From: an uncultured Clostridia bacterium
Lineage (GTDB): Bacteria > Bacillota > Clostridia > Oscillospirales > Acutalibacteraceae
NCBI GenBank assembly: GCA_946184295.1
Contig: CAMHEZ010000004.1
Location: 29,531 to 93,530, forward strand
Reading direction: 5' to 3'
Length of the DNA stretch: 64,000 nucleotides
A program made the position numbers and the translations under genes. Of this stretch, positions 26,051 through 36,200 are shown in pieces; position 1 is the stretch's first letter, and each line of letters opens with the position of its first letter. A model generated the notes under the pieces. It was not told where the DNA came from. It ran no database searches and was given only the letters and a program-made list of their open reading frames with translations.

Positions 26051-28111
26051 GTGTCTTTTCGCCGTTGGCAAATTGCAAATTCCGATAAGGCTTTATCGAA
26101 AACGATTGCACAGCGTTTTGAAATTGACGGCTTTGCTGCGCACCTCCTTTCGTCGCGCGGTTTTGTCACTGACAATGAAATTGCTGACATGCTGGGGATC
26201 GATGATGACTTTGCGGAATTCATTGATCCCTTTACCATTATTGATATGGAAAAAGCGGTGGAGCGCATTCGCCGCGCCATCGAGAGCTTTGAGAGTATCG
26301 CAGTCTATGGCGATTACGATGTGGACGGCGTTACCTCGACCGCGTTGCTGTATTCCTATCTGGAATCGGTGGGGGCCAATGTGACCTATTACATTCCCGA
26401 CCGGGAACGCGAGGGCTATGGCATGAACTGTGCCGCGGTTGACAAACTGCGTGAAAGCGGCGTGTCGCTCATTGTCACGGTAGACAACGGCATTACCGCC
26501 ATCGAGCCGGTGGCCCATGCCAAGGAACTGGGCATGGAAGTGGTTGTCACCGATCACCACATGGCGGGCGAAAGTCTGCCCGATGCGGTGGCGGTGGTCA
26601 ATCCCCATCGCAGCGACAGCCGCTGTCCGTTTGTGGAGTATGCAGGTGTAGGTGTGGCGTTCAAACTGGTCTGTGCGCTGGAAGGCGACGCAATGGCAGT
26701 GCTGGAAAACTGCGGGGATCTGGTTGCGCTGGGAACCATTGCCGACGTGGTGAGTCTGACAGGGGAAAACCGTCGGCTGGTGCGGCTGGGACTGCGCATG
26801 ATGCAAAATTCCGAGCGCATCGGACTGAAAACGCTCATGGAATTGGCGGGACTGGGCAATAAGGCGGTCACCTCCACCAATGTGGCCTTCGTCATCGCGC
26901 CGCGCATCAACGCGGCAGGACGTCTGGGCAGTGCGGAACGTGCTGTGCGGCTGCTGATCTCAGAGGACGAGGAAGAGGCCGCTGCCATTGCCGAACAGCT
27001 CAACGATGAAAACAGGGAACGTCAGGCCATCGAACAGATCATTGCCCGGGACTTCGTGGAATTGCTGGCCCGGGAACCGTCTTTGCTTTATGACCGCGTA
27101 CTGGTCATCGCGGGTGAAAAATGGAACCGCGGTGTGACGGGGATTTTTGCCTCACGCATTTGTGAACGCTACGGAAAGCCCTGCATCGTCATTTCCTATG
27201 ACGGCGAGGACGCAAAGGGCTCCGGCCGCAGTGTGGAGGGATTCTCGCTTTACAACGCGATTGCGGCTTGTTCCGACCATCTGACGGGGTACGGCGGACA
27301 TACGCTGGCGGCAGGGTTGAGCCTGAAAGCCGACAAAATCGAAGATTTCCGCCGCGCGATCAATGACTACGCCGCACATGAATTTCCGCAAATGCCGGCG
27401 CCTGTGTTGAAAATTGACTGCCAGTTGCCGCCGTCGAAGATTACGTTGGAGCTTTGCCGTGCGCAGGAGCTGCTGGAGCCGTTCGGCGCGGATAATCCGA
27501 CACCGCTGGTGGCGGTCATGAGACTGCGGATTGTGGATATCTTTGGCGCAGGGGGCGGCAAACATCAGAAAGTAACCATGGAGCGGGGCGGCACGGTGAT
27601 TTCCGCCATGAAGTTTTCCACATTGAGTGAGGATTTTCCCTTTCAGATAGGCGATGTGGTGGATATTGCCGTGACGCTGGACAAGACGATTTATCGCGAA
27701 AAGGAGAGCCTCACTGTCGTGATTCGGGATATGCGGCTGTCAGAGACGCATTTCGATGAGATTCACGAGGGAAGGCAGTTGTTTGAAAAGCTCATGCGCG
27801 ATGAGGCAATGGACGCGGAGGAACTGGCGCTTCTCAGACCGACGCGGGGCGATGTGGGCGCGGTTTACCGTACGGCGGCCAAGGGCTACCGTGGGGGAGC
27901 GGATGTGCTGGGCTGCCGTATGAAGCGCGGCGGCATCGGTTTTGGCAAGCTGCTGACGGCTTTGCAGCTATTGACAGAGGGCGGTCTGCTGACGAGTGAG
28001 AACGACGGGTTCGTGCTGCGGCTCACAGCGGTACAGCCCAACGAGGATGGAAAGAAAATTGACCTGGAACAAACGCCCACAGCCGGACGCGTGGGCTACA
28101 TCAACCGGTGA
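26051..28111 (+). CDS. recJ: Single-stranded-DNA exonuclease RecJ
   Basis: A 686-residue 5'-3' single-strand exonuclease of DNA repair and recombination. DHH-superfamily motifs: VYGDYDVDG (Asp cluster from about residue 88), VTVDNGITA, and the TDHH motif at 167-170. GTIADVVSL and APRINAAGRLG follow. The DHHA1 part has GWNRGVTGIFASRI-like KWNRGVTGI and YGGHTLAAGL. A C-terminal extension of about 120 residues beyond the OB-like region resembles the long RecJ form of Firmicutes. I start at GTG 26051 after GGGGGTGAG; an ATG at 25985 is in frame but would add a hydrophobic leader. Confidence 0.94.
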   Translation: MSFRRWQIANSDKALSKTIAQRFEIDGFAAHLLSSRGFVTDNEIADMLGIDDDFAEFIDPFTIIDMEKAVERIRRAIESFESIAVYGDYDVDGVTSTALLYSYLESVGANVTYYIPDREREGYGMNCAAVDKLRESGVSLIVTVDNGITAIEPVAHAKELGMEVVVTDHHMAGESLPDAVAVVNPHRSDSRCPFVEYAGVGVAFKLVCALEGDAMAVLENCGDLVALGTIADVVSLTGENRRLVRLGLRMMQNSERIGLKTLMELAGLGNKAVTSTNVAFVIAPRINAAGRLGSAERAVRLLISEDEEEAAAIAEQLNDENRERQAIEQIIARDFVELLAREPSLLYDRVLVIAGEKWNRGVTGIFASRICERYGKPCIVISYDGEDAKGSGRSVEGFSLYNAIAACSDHLTGYGGHTLAAGLSLKADKIEDFRRAINDYAAHEFPQMPAPVLKIDCQLPPSKITLELCRAQELLEPFGADNPTPLVAVMRLRIVDIFGAGGGKHQKVTMERGGTVISAMKFSTLSEDFPFQIGDVVDIAVTLDKTIYREKESLTVVIRDMRLSETHFDEIHEGRQLFEKLMRDEAMDAEELALLRPTRGDVGAVYRTAAKGYRGGADVLGCRMKRGGIGFGKLLTALQLLTEGGLLTSENDGFVLRLTAVQPNEDGKKIDLEQTPTAGRVGYINR

Positions 28112-28201
28112 TTGCTATCGTTTGCTTTTTGCTATTTTTACTTTTGTGACTGTATTGATGAGGATGAATCATACAATGAAATGATTGAGGAGGGAAATGA
28201 T

Positions 28202-30544
28202 ATGGCGGATGACATTGGCAGAATGCGGGAAAATATGACAGAGAAGCAGCAACAGCCAGACAGTGGCCGGACGCATTTTTTCGCAGATACGCTGAATGAG
28301 CGCGATTACACGGACAATGTCGTCGAGGCCTACCAGACTTATGATGAGCTGGTGGCAAACATTTCGCGCAGCGGCAAGGATTACGATATGGCCGTGATCG
28401 AGAAGGCCTATCTGTTTGCCAATCAGGCGCACGCGGGTCAGACCCGCAAGTCCGGAGAACCGTATATCGTTCACCCCATTTCGGTGGCCGATATTCTGGT
28501 GCAGCTCGGCATGGATACCGACAGTGTGGTTTCCGCGCTGCTGCACGATGTGGTGGAGGATACGCCTGTCACGTCAGAAGATATTGAAAAGAATTTCGGC
28601 AGCACCATTGCCCAGATTATTGAAGGGTTGACCAAGCTGAGCAAGCTCAACCTCACCAAGATGGGGTTGAAAACGCGTGAGGAACATCAGGCCGAGAATG
28701 TGCGCCGTATGCTGATCGCCAGCAATAAGGATATCCGCGTGCTGATTATCAAGCTGGCCGACCGGCTCAACAATATGCGCACGCTCAGCGCGATGTATCC
28801 CCAGAAGCAGCGCGACATTGCCCGCGAGACACTGGAGATTTATGCACCGCTGGCGCACCGTCTGGGCATTCGCGCCGTCAAGGAAGAACTGGAGGATTTG
28901 TCGCTGCGCTATCTCGAGCCGGACGTCTACAAGGAAATCTGCGATATGCTTTCGGCGCAGCAGTCCAACCGTGAGGCGTTTCTGGAGAGCATCAAGCAGG
29001 AGCTTTATACCAAGCTGGTGCAGTATATTCCCAATGTTACCATGTCGGGGCGGGTCAAGTCGGTCAACGGCATTTATCACAAGATGATCGTGCAGGGCAA
29101 GAGCTTTAAGGATATTTACGACATCTACGCTGTGCGTGTGATTGTGGATACCGTGGCGGAGTGCTACGCGGCGCTGGGTGTGGTCAACAACACCTACACC
29201 TTTCTGCCCAACCGCTTCAAGGACTATATCAGCACGCCGAAATCCAACGGCTATATGTCGCTGCACACCACAGTCATGCGCAAGAGCGACAATCCCAACG
29301 ATGTGGCTGTGCCATTCGAGGTGCAGATTCGCACGCGTGATATGCACCGCACGGCGGAATACGGTATTGCGGCGCACTGGAAGTACAAGACGGGCGAGGC
29401 GGCCGGCGGCGGCAGCAGCGATGCGCTGTTTGAACGCTCGGTGACGTGGATTCGCGAGATGATCGAGAATCAGATGGACAGCGAGAGCGCTGACGTGATT
29501 ACGCTCATCAAGAACGACCTGATGCCCGATGAGATTTACGTTTACACTCCCAAAGGGGATCTCAAGGTGCTGCCGTCCGGTTCCACGGTGATTGACTTTG
29601 CCTATGCCATTCACAGTCAGGTGGGGCACCGCATGATCGGCGCCAAGATCGACGGCCGGATTGTCCCCATCAACACCGTGCTCCACACCGGCAATGTGGT
29701 GGAAATTCAGACCACCAAGGAGATTGTCAACGGCCCCAGCCGCGACTGGTTGAGCATGGCCAAAACCAGTCAGGCCAAAACCAAGATTCGTTCGTGGTTC
29801 AAGAATGAGCGTCGCGCCGAGAATATTCTGGAGGGCCGCGCGGAATTTGAACGGGAAATGAAACGCGCCGGTCTGATCATTCCGGAGGAAAAATTTGACG
29901 AGTTCATGCAGGAGCAGATGCGCAAAGCCCACACCGATTCGGTGGAGGATTTCTACGCGGCCATCGGCTTCGGCGGCATTACCATGACCAAGATCATGCC
30001 CCGTCTGCGGGAGGACTACGACCGGCTGATTGTCAAGCCGGTACAACCCGTCAAGCTGACGCCCGCTGAGGAACACCGTCATCACACGTCCGAGCGTGAC
30101 CTCGGTGTGCGCGTGGAGGGACTGGATCGCTGTCAGATCAAGATGTCGCGCTGCTGCAATCCCTTGCCCGGTGACGAGATTATCGGCTTCATTACCCGCG
30201 GCTACGGCGTGTCAGTACACAAGAGAAACTGCACTAACGTTCCCGCCGATCTCTCAAAGTGCGAAGCGCCCGAGCGCTGGATCAAGGTGTATTGGACGGA
30301 AGAATGCGACTATCGCGAATTTAAGACCACGCTGCGCCTGACCTGCAACGACCGGAAGGGCTTGCTCGCCGATGTTACCACCCAGCTTTCCATGCTGCAT
30401 ATCGGTATCAGTATGCTCAATTCCCGCGAAATGAAGGACGGCACCGCAGTGATTACCGCCACCATCTCGGTGAGCAGCAAGGAACATCTGGCGCAGATTA
30501 CCGCCAAATTGGCGCGTATCAGCGGCGTGATGAACATTGAGTAG
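28202..30544 (+). CDS. rel: Bifunctional (p)ppGpp synthetase/hydrolase Rel
   Basis: A 780-residue stringent-response enzyme that makes and degrades (p)ppGpp. The HD hydrolase domain (about 70-220) has HAGQTRKSGEPYIVHP and SALLHDVVEDT, so hydrolysis should work. The synthetase domain has GRVKSVNGIYHKM, YDIYAVRVIV and NGYMSLHTTV. The TGS domain is DEIYVYTPKGDLKVLPSGST. A conserved CCNPLPGDEIIGFITRG segment and an ACT domain (TCNDRKGLLADVTTQLSML) finish it. ATG 28202 follows GAGGAGGG. It lies 90 bases after recJ, as in many Firmicutes. Confidence 0.96.
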   Translation: MADDIGRMRENMTEKQQQPDSGRTHFFADTLNERDYTDNVVEAYQTYDELVANISRSGKDYDMAVIEKAYLFANQAHAGQTRKSGEPYIVHPISVADILVQLGMDTDSVVSALLHDVVEDTPVTSEDIEKNFGSTIAQIIEGLTKLSKLNLTKMGLKTREEHQAENVRRMLIASNKDIRVLIIKLADRLNNMRTLSAMYPQKQRDIARETLEIYAPLAHRLGIRAVKEELEDLSLRYLEPDVYKEICDMLSAQQSNREAFLESIKQELYTKLVQYIPNVTMSGRVKSVNGIYHKMIVQGKSFKDIYDIYAVRVIVDTVAECYAALGVVNNTYTFLPNRFKDYISTPKSNGYMSLHTTVMRKSDNPNDVAVPFEVQIRTRDMHRTAEYGIAAHWKYKTGEAAGGGSSDALFERSVTWIREMIENQMDSESADVITLIKNDLMPDEIYVYTPKGDLKVLPSGSTVIDFAYAIHSQVGHRMIGAKIDGRIVPINTVLHTGNVVEIQTTKEIVNGPSRDWLSMAKTSQAKTKIRSWFKNERRAENILEGRAEFEREMKRAGLIIPEEKFDEFMQEQMRKAHTDSVEDFYAAIGFGGITMTKIMPRLREDYDRLIVKPVQPVKLTPAEEHRHHTSERDLGVRVEGLDRCQIKMSRCCNPLPGDEIIGFITRGYGVSVHKRNCTNVPADLSKCEAPERWIKVYWTEECDYREFKTTLRLTCNDRKGLLADVTTQLSMLHIGISMLNSREMKDGTAVITATISVSSKEHLAQITAKLARISGVMNIE

Positions 30545-30579
30545 TCTGTGCGTAAAGTGACGGTATGATATGACAAATA

Positions 30580-30616
30580 GGCGGCGGTTTCCTTTTTGGG
30601 AGACTGCCGTCTTTTT
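30580..30616 (+). terminator. Intrinsic terminator after rel
   Basis: GGCGGCGGTTTCC / GGGAGACTGCCGTC forms a 13-bp stem with G-U pairs and a TTTTT loop, followed by TTTTTG. Downstream, the gap to proB (370 bases in all) also holds the dyad TGCCAAAT...ATTTGGCA (30616-30647) with an inner AATTTGCAAATT palindrome. Confidence 0.85.
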
Positions 30617-30818
30617 GCCAAATCGAATTTGCAAATTGCATTTGGCAAATCGTAAAAAAAAATAACAGTTCTGTAACAACTCAACTTTTTGTCAAATTCT
30701 ATGGTATAATGAACTGTATTATCGGGATATCTGAAACCTGTGAAGTATCAAAAAACCTTCAATTCAATATGTTGTGTATTTTGTGGGTTTCGGGTACAAA
30801 TTTAGGCATATTTAGCGA

Positions 30819-30847
30819 TTGAATGCGGGCAAAAATTATGTTATAAT
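30819..30847 (+). promoter_or_regulatory. proB promoter
   Basis: TTGAAT (30819-30824), a 17-base spacer and TATAAT (30842-30847), 68 bases before the start. A second perfect TATAAT occurs at 30705-30710 without a clear -35, so a second start point is possible. Confidence 0.65.
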
Positions 30848-30914
30848 ACGGGGAGCAGATTGATTCATTTTTCATCGTTGCATTCAGGTGAAAAATTTCG
30901 GAGAGTGACATTGT

Positions 30915-31730
30915 TTGGCTAATATCAAAGACGCAAAGCGGATTGTGATAAAAGTGGGGACGTCTACCCTGACTTATGAAAACGGCAAGCCCAATATCCG
31001 GCGCATCGACCACCTTTGCCGTGTCATCAGCGATTTGTGCAACGCGGGACGTGAGATCATTCTGGTCACGTCGGGCGCGTTGGGCGTGGGTGTGGGAAAG
31101 CTCGGCATGAGCGAACGTCCCAAGGACGTGGCGGGCCGTCAGGCGATGGCCGCCGTGGGTCAGTGCGAGCTGATGTTTTTGTATGACAAGATTTTTTCCG
31201 AGTACGGCATCAATGTGGCGCAGATTCTGCTCACCCGCTACGATGTGGAAAACGAGCATCACAGAGAAAATGTCATTGAGTGCATTTCCGCCTTGCTGCA
31301 TATGTCGATTATCCCCATTGTCAACGAAAATGACACGGTCGCCATCGACGAGCTGACCGGCAACAACATCGGGGACAACGACAATCTATCAGCCATCGTG
31401 GCCAATATGGTCGGGGCGCAGGCGTTGGTGATGATTACCGATATCAACGGACTGTATGACCGCAACCCCCGCGAGGACGACACCGCCGTGCAGATTCCCG
31501 TGGTGCTGGAAATTACCGAGGCACTCAAGGAAATGGCGGGCGGCTCCGGTTCCAAGCGCGGCACCGGCGGCATGGTCACGAAGCTCCAGGCGGCGGAATT
31601 TGCCTGCGGGGCGGGGATTGATACCTACATCGTCAGCGATAACCCCAATAACCTGTACGATCTGGTGGACGGAAAGATTACGGGAACGCATTTTCTGCCG
31701 GTGCGTGACGACAGTCCGAAACAGAATTAA
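30915..31730 (+). CDS. proB: Glutamate 5-kinase
   Basis: A 271-residue amino-acid kinase that phosphorylates glutamate in the first step of proline synthesis. Motifs: KVGTSTLTYENGKP, VTSGALGVGVGKLG, IPIVNENDTVAIDEL, GDNDNLSAIVA and GSKRGTGGMVTKLQAA. It lacks the C-terminal PUA domain of E. coli ProB; short forms are known. The start is TTG 30915 after GGAGAG. Its AAT-TAA end coincides with the left end of the repeat that follows, so the C terminus may have been set by a repeat insertion. Confidence 0.93.
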   Translation: MANIKDAKRIVIKVGTSTLTYENGKPNIRRIDHLCRVISDLCNAGREIILVTSGALGVGVGKLGMSERPKDVAGRQAMAAVGQCELMFLYDKIFSEYGINVAQILLTRYDVENEHHRENVIECISALLHMSIIPIVNENDTVAIDELTGNNIGDNDNLSAIVANMVGAQALVMITDINGLYDRNPREDDTAVQIPVVLEITEALKEMAGGSGSKRGTGGMVTKLQAAEFACGAGIDTYIVSDNPNNLYDLVDGKITGTHFLPVRDDSPKQN

Positions 31731-31874
31731 GCGAAGCGCGGGAGTCCAGGGGGTGCAGGCACCTCCTGGCGGGTCAAGGGCAGAGCCCTTGCGGGGCGTG
31801 GGGCAGCGCCCCACGAGTGAGGCGTAGCCGAACGAGCGAAACGCGCTTGGATTTGCGACGGGGTCAGGCGAATG
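31731..31874 (+). repeat. Dispersed multi-hairpin repeat, copy 6
   Basis: Begins directly after the proB stop with GCGAAGCGCGGGAG. Hairpins: AGGGGGTGCAGGCACCTCCT, CAAGGGCAGAGCCCTTG and GTGGGGCAGCGCCCCAC. The tail is CGAGCGAAACGCGCTTGGATT, whose CGCGCTT pairs with AAGCGCG of the left end, then GGGTCAGGCGAAT. It separates proB from proA, which normally form an operon. Confidence 0.82.
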
Positions 31875-31986
31875 CCAAAACAGCGCCGTGTTCAAACGGA
31901 GAAAAAGCGTCTGTGCCCTGTATTACGCGATTTTTCGACTTTTGCGATCACCTGTTTACAATATGATTGGAAGGAACGATGACAGT

Positions 31987-33231
31987 ATGAAGCTTGACAT
32001 GATGGGTGAACGAGCCAAGAACGCCGAGAAGGTGCTGGCCGTTGCGGGAACAAATCTGAAAAATCAAGCGTTGGAAGCGATGGCGGCGGCTCTCGTGGAG
32101 AGGACCGACGTGATTTTGGCGGCCAACGAGGAAGATATGAAAAACGCCGCCGAGAACGGCGTGAAAGAAAGCATGCTGGACCGTCTCCGCCTGACCCCCG
32201 AACGTATCGCGGGCATGGCTGACGGTATTCGTCAGGTGGCGGCGCTGGGCGACCCCATCGGTGAGATTATCGAAGGCAGTGTGCGTCCCAACGGCATGAA
32301 AATCCGCCGGGTGCGCGTACCGCTCGGTGTGGTGGGCATTATCTATGAAGCGCGTCCCAACGTGACCTCCGACGCGGCGGCGCTTTGTCTGAAATCCGGC
32401 AATGTCTGTATCCTGCGGGGCGGCAAGGAGGCCATTGCCTCCAATATCGCCATTGCCGAGGTGCTGCGGGACGCGGTAGCGTCTGCGGGGCTGCCTGCGG
32501 ACTGCATTCAGTTGGTGAGCGATACGTCCCGCCGCGTGGCGAGCCAGATGATGAAGCTCAACCAGTATATTGATGTGCTGATTCCCAGAGGTGGCGCGGG
32601 TCTTATCAAGGCCGTGGTCGAAAGCTCCACCGTACCGGTGATTGAAACCGGCGTGGGCAACTGCCATGTGTATGTGGACAAAACGGCGGACATCGAAATG
32701 GCGGCGAATATCATTTACAATGCCAAGACCTCCCGCCCGAGCGTCTGCAACGCTATTGAGACGATTCTGGTTCATAAGGATATCGCCGAGGCGGCGCTCC
32801 CCGCGATCAAGGCGCGTCTGGACGAGAAGAACGTCGAGATACGCGGATGCGGCCGCACGGCGGCAATTCTGGGGGACAGTGTAGTCCCCGTTACCGAGCA
32901 GGATTACGCGGTGGAGTTTCTGGATTATATTCTCGCCTGCCGGGTGGTGGATTCGCTTGACAACGCGATCGCCCATATTGCCAGGTATTCCACAGGGCAC
33001 AGCGAGTGCATTGTGACATCGGATTATGGCAGCGCGGAGAAATTCACTGCCAGTGTGGACAGTGCGGCCGTATATGTCAATTGTTCTACCCGCTTTACCG
33101 ACGGCGGTGAGTTCGGCTTGGGCGCCGAGATCGGCATTTCGACCCAGAAGCTCCACGCACGCGGCCCGATGGGCATCCGGCAGCTCACCAGCTCGAAGTT
33201 TATCATCGAGGGAGACGGGCAGATCAGATAA
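31987..33231 (+). CDS. proA: Gamma-glutamyl phosphate reductase
   Basis: A 414-residue aldehyde-dehydrogenase-fold enzyme that reduces glutamyl phosphate to the semialdehyde in proline synthesis. VPLGVVGIIYEARPNVT, LKSGNVCILRGGKEA and the catalytic Cys motif SRPSVCNAIETILVH are present, with ARGPMGIRQLTSSKF at the end. ATG 31987 is preceded by GGAAGGA. The open frame extends upstream to 31888 but has no RBS there. Confidence 0.96.
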   Translation: MKLDMMGERAKNAEKVLAVAGTNLKNQALEAMAAALVERTDVILAANEEDMKNAAENGVKESMLDRLRLTPERIAGMADGIRQVAALGDPIGEIIEGSVRPNGMKIRRVRVPLGVVGIIYEARPNVTSDAAALCLKSGNVCILRGGKEAIASNIAIAEVLRDAVASAGLPADCIQLVSDTSRRVASQMMKLNQYIDVLIPRGGAGLIKAVVESSTVPVIETGVGNCHVYVDKTADIEMAANIIYNAKTSRPSVCNAIETILVHKDIAEAALPAIKARLDEKNVEIRGCGRTAAILGDSVVPVTEQDYAVEFLDYILACRVVDSLDNAIAHIARYSTGHSECIVTSDYGSAEKFTASVDSAAVYVNCSTRFTDGGEFGLGAEIGISTQKLHARGPMGIRQLTSSKFIIEGDGQIR

Positions 33232-33270
33232 GATCCCGAACAATCAGCAAGCAGGGGGGAATGACTTTCC

Positions 33271-36200
33271 GTGGCAAGCAACAACAGTTATCATCCCAAC
33301 AATCAGCCGCGCCGCAAAAGAAACAAGAAACCTGTGAAACGCTACAGTGAGGAATACAGCAACCGTCCCAATCCCTACACAGGGTATTCATCGGACGGCA
33401 ATTATCACCCCGGTGCCAAGAAGCGCTCCATGAATGAGCCTTCACCTGTCAATCCGACAGTGACGAGCGCAGGTTCAGGCAGTGCGCCGCGCTATGATTA
33501 CAGCCGCGCCGCCATGACCGACGCGGTCTGGCCGCCCGCCAACGCGGGCAGAAGTCAGCCTGCTGCCAAGCCTGTATCTCCTGCGGCAGGACGGTTTGCC
33601 GAAAGTGTGCCGTCCGCCGGAGGATATCCCCCTCTTGAGAATCGTCCGCTGCAACAGACTCCTTCGGCACGTGCGCAGGAGAACACACCGTCGCGCGATA
33701 TGGCCGAGCTTGCGGAGACGGCGGCCAGACTGGAGGGGCGCGGCAGTCCCGGTCAGGCAGAGGCGGACGGTTCCCCCTATCGCACAGGCGGCAGTCACCG
33801 CCGCAAGAACATCAATAAGCAGGAAATGGAGCAGGCCAGAAGGGCGAAGATGGAGGCCAAGAGGGCTGCCGTTGACAAGATCGCACGTGGCGTGGCGGCG
33901 CATTCGGCATCAGAGCAAATGAACGATGCCGTTGTCCGTACGCCTGAGGCTATGGAGAGTATGGCTAAATCAAAGAAGAACGCGCAAAGAGCGAAGAATA
34001 CACAGCAGCACGTACAGAAAGCGCCGGGTGCGCAGAGTACGCGCAACCAGCAGAAACGACAGACCCAGATGCCGAAACAGTCTGTCGTCAAACCCAATCC
34101 GGCGGAGGCTGCCAAGCCTGTCGGCGTCAATTGGGACGAATTTTATGATGCAGCTTTCCCTCCGAAGGCGCAGGAATCTGCCATGAAGGAAGCAGACAGC
34201 AATGCAAAGATTGCACCATCGGGAAACAATACCGACGGCAAACGAACTGAAAGTAAAAAAGAGACGGTCAAGTTTGAAGAGGTTTCCTCACAGAACGCGC
34301 CCATGACCGTCAAACCCGTCATGCTGGGGGAGGACGATGCGCTGCCGTATGACCTGATCGCCGAGGAGAATGCCCGTGAGGCTGAGGAAGCCAGAGCAGC
34401 GCAGGAGGCCGAGGCAGTGCAGGCCGCGGTGGCTGATGAATCTGAAGAGTCGATGACCGATGAGGACGCGTATGTCAATCCGCCGCTGGAACCCGCCGAC
34501 CTGATTCCCGTGCTGGATTTCGGCAAGCCGGAAGTTCCCGCAGAGGAAGAAGCGGAACAGATCGCGAAGACTGCGGAGGCTGTGGACGAGATGCCGGACG
34601 AAACGGCGGCATTTGAATCCGCAGCGGAGCAGGTGAACGCGTCGGAGAAAGCAGTCGATGACACACGCAGTGAGGGCCAGACGGACGGATTTGCATTTGG
34701 CGGTGAGGGCTGGCATGAGATCATGCCCCCTATCGTGGAAGCGGAAGAAGTGTCCCAGACCGTTAACCATGACACGGCGGGGAACGATGACAGCGTGAGC
34801 CTCCTTTCTCAGCGGCTTCTGGAATCGTATATGGCCATTGAGGACGCGCCGCTGGAGTATATGCCCGAAGACAGTGATAACAGCGTTGAGGCGCCTGTTT
34901 CCGATACGGAGATCACCGGTGAAGCCGTGGATTTGAATCAGTTCTTCACACCGGCACAGGATGAAACTTCCGTGGAAGTGGAAGTGGAGACGCCGCCTGT
35001 GGAGGAAGAGGTCACGCTTGATGCGTCCGCCATTGAGGAAGCCGTTGACAGTGTTGCCAAGGTTGAAATTGATATCGCAGAGATTGCTGACGAGGTATTC
35101 GCGGAGACCAATGTGTCGGGCGATGCGGTGACAGATGAGGCTGCGCCTGTTTCCGGCGAAGACGCGGTGAAGGAAAAACTGGAAAAGATGGTGGAGGTCG
35201 CCGAGCTGGCCGATGTGCTCCGTCAGGAAAGTGATGACACCGATGTCACCCCGGCTGAGGAAGAACCGGCCGTCGAACAGGTGGACATTTTCAGTGTGCT
35301 GCCGCCATCGGAACGCCCCGACGGTACGCAGGAGGCGGTCTTTGTATCGTCCGAAGACGAGGTCATCAAGCAGTATCAGCCGCGTGTCAAGCCCCAAAAA
35401 GACGAAAATGTATTTGAATCGGTGCTGATCGTCGATGACAGCCGCAGCGTGGTTGACAACGACGCTGCCCGGAAGCAGGACGATATGCAGTTTTTGCATT
35501 CGGCGGCAGTGCAGAATCCCACCGCAGTGTTCAAGCTGCCAGAGGGACCCATTGTATTGCCGACCGATATTGACGATGCTGATTTTCAGGAGCAGTGGCT
35601 TGATGAAGACGAGGACGGTGACGGTATGGCTAAACGAACCAAGCGCGCACGCCGCAGGGTGTCTGCATTCATCGGCGGCGTGGCAATACTCTTTGCGGTC
35701 ATGATATTAGTCAGCGCATTGGGTACGGTGATTACAGGTTTCAACAATATTGGCAGTACCAACGAGAGAAAAGCCGAGTACAGCAGCTTTATTGCTCCCG
35801 TGGTGCTTAATGATCCCGCACCTTTTGAAACACTGGATAAGGCGGATAACCAGATGCTGTTGGAAAGTGCGATCTGGCGCGTGCTGACGCTGGCCAAGGA
35901 GGACCCCAACACGGAGTTCACGTATGACGCGACAGACAAGATCGTGATTCCCGCCGATCAGGTGGCGCAGGCCGGACGCGAGTTGTTCGGCAGTGAAGTG
36001 GAGCTGAACATGAACGTGCTCAGCGAGTCCGACGGCAGCGCGATTTACTATTATGACAGCATTGACAACAGTTTCCATATTTCCGTGCGCGAGATGCTGG
36101 GGCCTGCCCCCGTCATCACCAAAATGGCGCAAAAGAGTGACTATGTTTCGCTGGTGGTGGGCTATGTGCTTCAGGACGAAATCGACACCACTTCCTCCAA

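Noticed and set aside
28574..30085. 503-codon minus-strand ORF opposite rel
   Set aside because: rel is certain from its domains; the opposite frame has no recognisable protein features.
30545..30914. tRNA gene in the rel-proB gap
   Set aside because: No cloverleaf with GGTTCGANTCC-type T arm; the hairpins present are a terminator and an A/T palindrome.
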